Shown here: piece by piece, positions 6,226 to 7,152 of the stretch
Position numbering within the stretch: position 1 is the stretch's first letter
Layout: each line of letters opens with the position of its first letter
DNA from: a bacterium
Lineage (GTDB): Bacteria; Armatimonadota; Chthonomonadetes; Chthonomonadales; Chthonomonadaceae
DNA: 7,152 nt
Direction of reading: 5' to 3'
Assembly: GCA_021805405.1 (NCBI GenBank)
Contig: JAJZFK010000151.1
Coordinates: 1-7,152, forward strand
Notes under the pieces: model-generated
What the model saw: the letters and a program-made list of their open reading frames with translations, nothing else
What the model was told of the DNA's origin: nothing
The model's database searches: none
Position numbers and translations under genes: made by a program

Positions 6226-6266
6226 AAATATTGTGTACTTAGTTGTATCTGCTGTTCGTGATGATA

Positions 6267-6272
6267 GGGAGG
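6267..6272 (+). promoter_or_regulatory. Ribosome-binding site of the FxLYD protein (decides the start)
   Basis: GGGAGG, with 9 bases to the ATG at 6282. The in-frame ATG at 6273 touches the site and the ATG at 6261 precedes it, so neither can use it. Confidence 0.7.
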
Positions 6273-6281
6273 ATGAACCAT

Positions 6282-6815
6282 ATGGCATTACCACTTTATC
6301 AACATATGCCGGAATACTATACGTCGCGCGAGCCAATTGCTGCTCCGCGCCCGGTCGGCAAATCGGTTAGAAGGTACAGGCGTCGTGAACGGCTCCTTGC
6401 GGTTACTGTGGTGCTGATGCTGCTACTGTTTCTCGGCTTTAGAGGCATCGTTGCGTTGGCTGGTTTCGTAGGGCACGTGGTCAACGGTAATGTCACCTCA
6501 CCTCGCTGGTTGAGCTCAGGTACATCTGGCGCCTCCATCAGTGCGCAATCTGTACATGTTAGGAGCACCGGTGAGTATATAACCATTACGGGCGCTGCAG
6601 TTAACAGAAGCACTCGTTACCTTAGCAACGTGGAAGTTGAGGCAGTTTTAAAGGGCTCTGGCGGCGATGTGCTCTCTCTACAGCAGGCGATGTTGCCACA
6701 GCAGTCTATCGCTCCAGGCAAGCAGGCGCCATTCCGCATCGATTTGCACACCGTGCCCGGTACTACAGGCTTTACTCTGCACTTCCGTAAACTCATGGGG
6801 AACGACCTCGGCTAG
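6282..6815 (+). CDS. Single-pass membrane protein with FxLYD/DUF3426-like domain
   Basis: Predicted 177-residue inner-membrane protein of unknown function. Residues 1-27 are a short Pro/Tyr-containing cytoplasmic tail. Residues 28-37 are a strongly basic cluster (RRYRRRER), followed by a hydrophobic helix from about 38 to 60; by the positive-inside rule the C-terminus lies outside. Residues about 85-170 resemble FxLYD/DUF3426-type beta-sandwich domains: an ITITGAAVNRST strand, NVEVEAVLKG with a Gly-rich turn, LLPQQ-like spacing before IAPGKQAPFRID, and a final FTLHFRKL strand. Such domains are found in cell-surface and membrane proteins and are poorly characterised. The gene has its own strong promoter and is probably monocistronic. 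The start is chosen from GGGAGG 9 bases upstream. The domain name rests on pattern resemblance, so it is less sure than the membrane topology. Confidence 0.75.
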   Translation: MALPLYQHMPEYYTSREPIAAPRPVGKSVRRYRRRERLLAVTVVLMLLLFLGFRGIVALAGFVGHVVNGNVTSPRWLSSGTSGASISAQSVHVRSTGEYITITGAAVNRSTRYLSNVEVEAVLKGSGGDVLSLQQAMLPQQSIAPGKQAPFRIDLHTVPGTTGFTLHFRKLMGNDLG

Positions 6816-6875
6816 CAAGGTGTCGGGGCTGTACGGGGCTGGGGTGAAATTCGGGTGGTGTAGCGAGCATTTGTC

Positions 6876-7037
6876 ATGTACTGTAATCGTTGGCCACCCT
6901 GGGCCGATTGCCGCCTTATTTTTAAGCGGTGTGGTGACTTTTGGTACTGTGGTATCGATGCCCTGAAATATGCACGTGCATGGCAAAGTTTAACGACCCG
7001 TCTAGTAGTTGCTGACGAATTTAACCAGGTTACGTGA
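6876..7037 (+). CDS. Doubtful small ORF (53 aa), possibly the first part of a broken gene
   Basis: ATG at 6876 to TGA at 7035-7037. The first half is Trp/Cys-rich and looks like chance translation of GTG/TGG-rich sequence. The second half (YARAWQSLTTRLVVADEFNQ) is more protein-like. No ribosome-binding site precedes the ATG. It overlaps the next small frame by four bases in another frame. No family is recognised. Confidence 0.15.
   Translation: MYCNRWPPWADCRLIFKRCGDFWYCGIDALKYARAWQSLTTRLVVADEFNQVT
6911..6929 (+). terminator. Weak hairpin downstream of the FxLYD gene
   Basis: CCGCCTTA and TAAGCGG pair as a 7-bp stem with one bulged C and a TTTT loop, 95 bases after the stop codon. The tail (TGTGGTGACTTTT) is not a proper T-run, so terminator function is doubtful. 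Confidence 0.3.
6941..6969 (+). promoter_or_regulatory. Marginal promoter candidate near the right edge
   Basis: TTGGTA (6941-6946) and TGAAAT (6964-6969) each match four of six consensus bases with a 17-base spacer. The palindrome at 6970-6981 follows directly. This could drive a gene beyond the window; a match of this quality can arise by chance. Confidence 0.22.
6970..6981. repeat. Perfect 12-base palindrome
   Basis: ATGCACGTGCAT is fully self-complementary. It may be an operator for a dimeric regulator; no regulator or second copy was seen in the window. Confidence 0.4.
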
Positions 7038-7144
7038 GATTGCTTACTGGCGACGGAAGCCCGCTTCAAATGCGCGGTATTTCCACACTGGGCGACGACA
7101 CTGTGCTCGTAATGTTGGAAAATCGCGGCAGGTTTGCATTCTAG
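7034..7144 (+). CDS. Doubtful small ORF (36 aa) with protein-like composition
   Basis: GTG at 7034 to TAG at 7142-7144. The product contains TGDGSPLQMRGIS and DDTVLVMLENRGRFAF, a pattern of beta-strand-like hydrophobic alternation typical of a domain C-terminus. There is no convincing ribosome-binding site, and a TAA lies 9 bases before the GTG in the same frame. It overlaps the end of the preceding frame by ATGA-like spacing (GTGA), which could mean coupling, a frameshift in one former gene, or chance. Confidence 0.22.
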   Translation: MRLLTGDGSPLQMRGISTLGDDTVLVMLENRGRFAF

Positions 7145-7152
7145 TACCCAGG

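Larger units (their letters stand above)
6816..7152. other. 337-base region at the right edge without a convincing gene
   Basis: It holds a short tandem of CGGGGCTG (6824-6831 and 6834-6841), an A+T-centred hairpin (6911-6929), a 12-base palindrome (6970-6981), and two short protein-like plus-strand frames (6876-7037 and 7034-7144). No tRNA or known RNA family is recognised. Any downstream gene starts beyond the edge. Confidence 0.5.

Noticed and set aside
6243..6281. Longer N-terminus of the FxLYD protein from TTG 6243 or ATG 6261/6273
   Set aside because: The GGGAGG at 6267-6272 can only serve the ATG at 6282 at normal spacing.
7056..7080. TTCAAAT loop with short arms resembling a tRNA T-arm
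   Set aside because: Only three clean pairs, no GTTCRA core and no acceptor or anticodon stem around it.

Overview
The window (7,152 bases, roughly half G+C by eye) looks like ordinary chromosome from a diderm (Gram-negative-type) bacterium. The lineage clue is kdsB, which makes the activated Kdo sugar used in lipopolysaccharide or capsule. Two exported proteins (one Tat-type, one Sec- or lipoprotein-type) fit this. The phylum cannot be fixed from sequence alone. A lineage such as Armatimonadota, Acidobacteriota or Planctomycetota would fit a CbiM-CbiQ fusion next to a twin-arginine TIM-barrel isomerase, but that is a guess. No insertion sequence, integrase, phage gene, CRISPR array, rRNA or tRNA was found.

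Layout. Positions 1-3264 hold three genes on the minus strand, transcribed leftwards in the order kdsB (3264-2536), a Tat-exported xylose-isomerase-like TIM-barrel protein (2488-1622), and a cobalt/nickel ECF-transporter gene (1507 to beyond the left edge). The transporter gene encodes CbiM, a CbiN/PDGLE-like segment and CbiQ as one polypeptide. Gaps are 47 and 114 bases, so co-transcription is plausible. The partner ATPase (CbiO) should lie off the left edge. Positions 3265-3513 form a divergent intergenic region. Positions 3547-5919 (plus strand) encode a large exported clan GH-A-like glycoside hydrolase with an Ig-like middle domain and two tandem copies of a C-terminal beta-sandwich module of about 160 residues. 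A strong hairpin follows at 5948-5978. Positions 5979-6281 are mostly spacer and end in a textbook sigma-70 promoter that drives a single-pass membrane protein with an FxLYD/DUF3426-like outer domain (6282-6815). Positions 6816-7152 hold no convincing gene, only two short protein-like reading frames, a hairpin and a palindrome.

How the genes might work together. The only biochemical theme I can support is the cell envelope and sugars: Kdo activation, an exported sugar-isomerase-like protein, and a secreted carbohydrate-active enzyme. The metal transporter sits in the same transcription unit without an obvious link. No defence system or other clearly new multi-gene system is visible. The most unusual items are the CbiM-N-Q single-chain transporter, the duplicated C-terminal module of the hydrolase, the palindromic hairpin against the hydrolase ribosome-binding site, and the possible gene remnants at 5992-6126 and 6876-7144.
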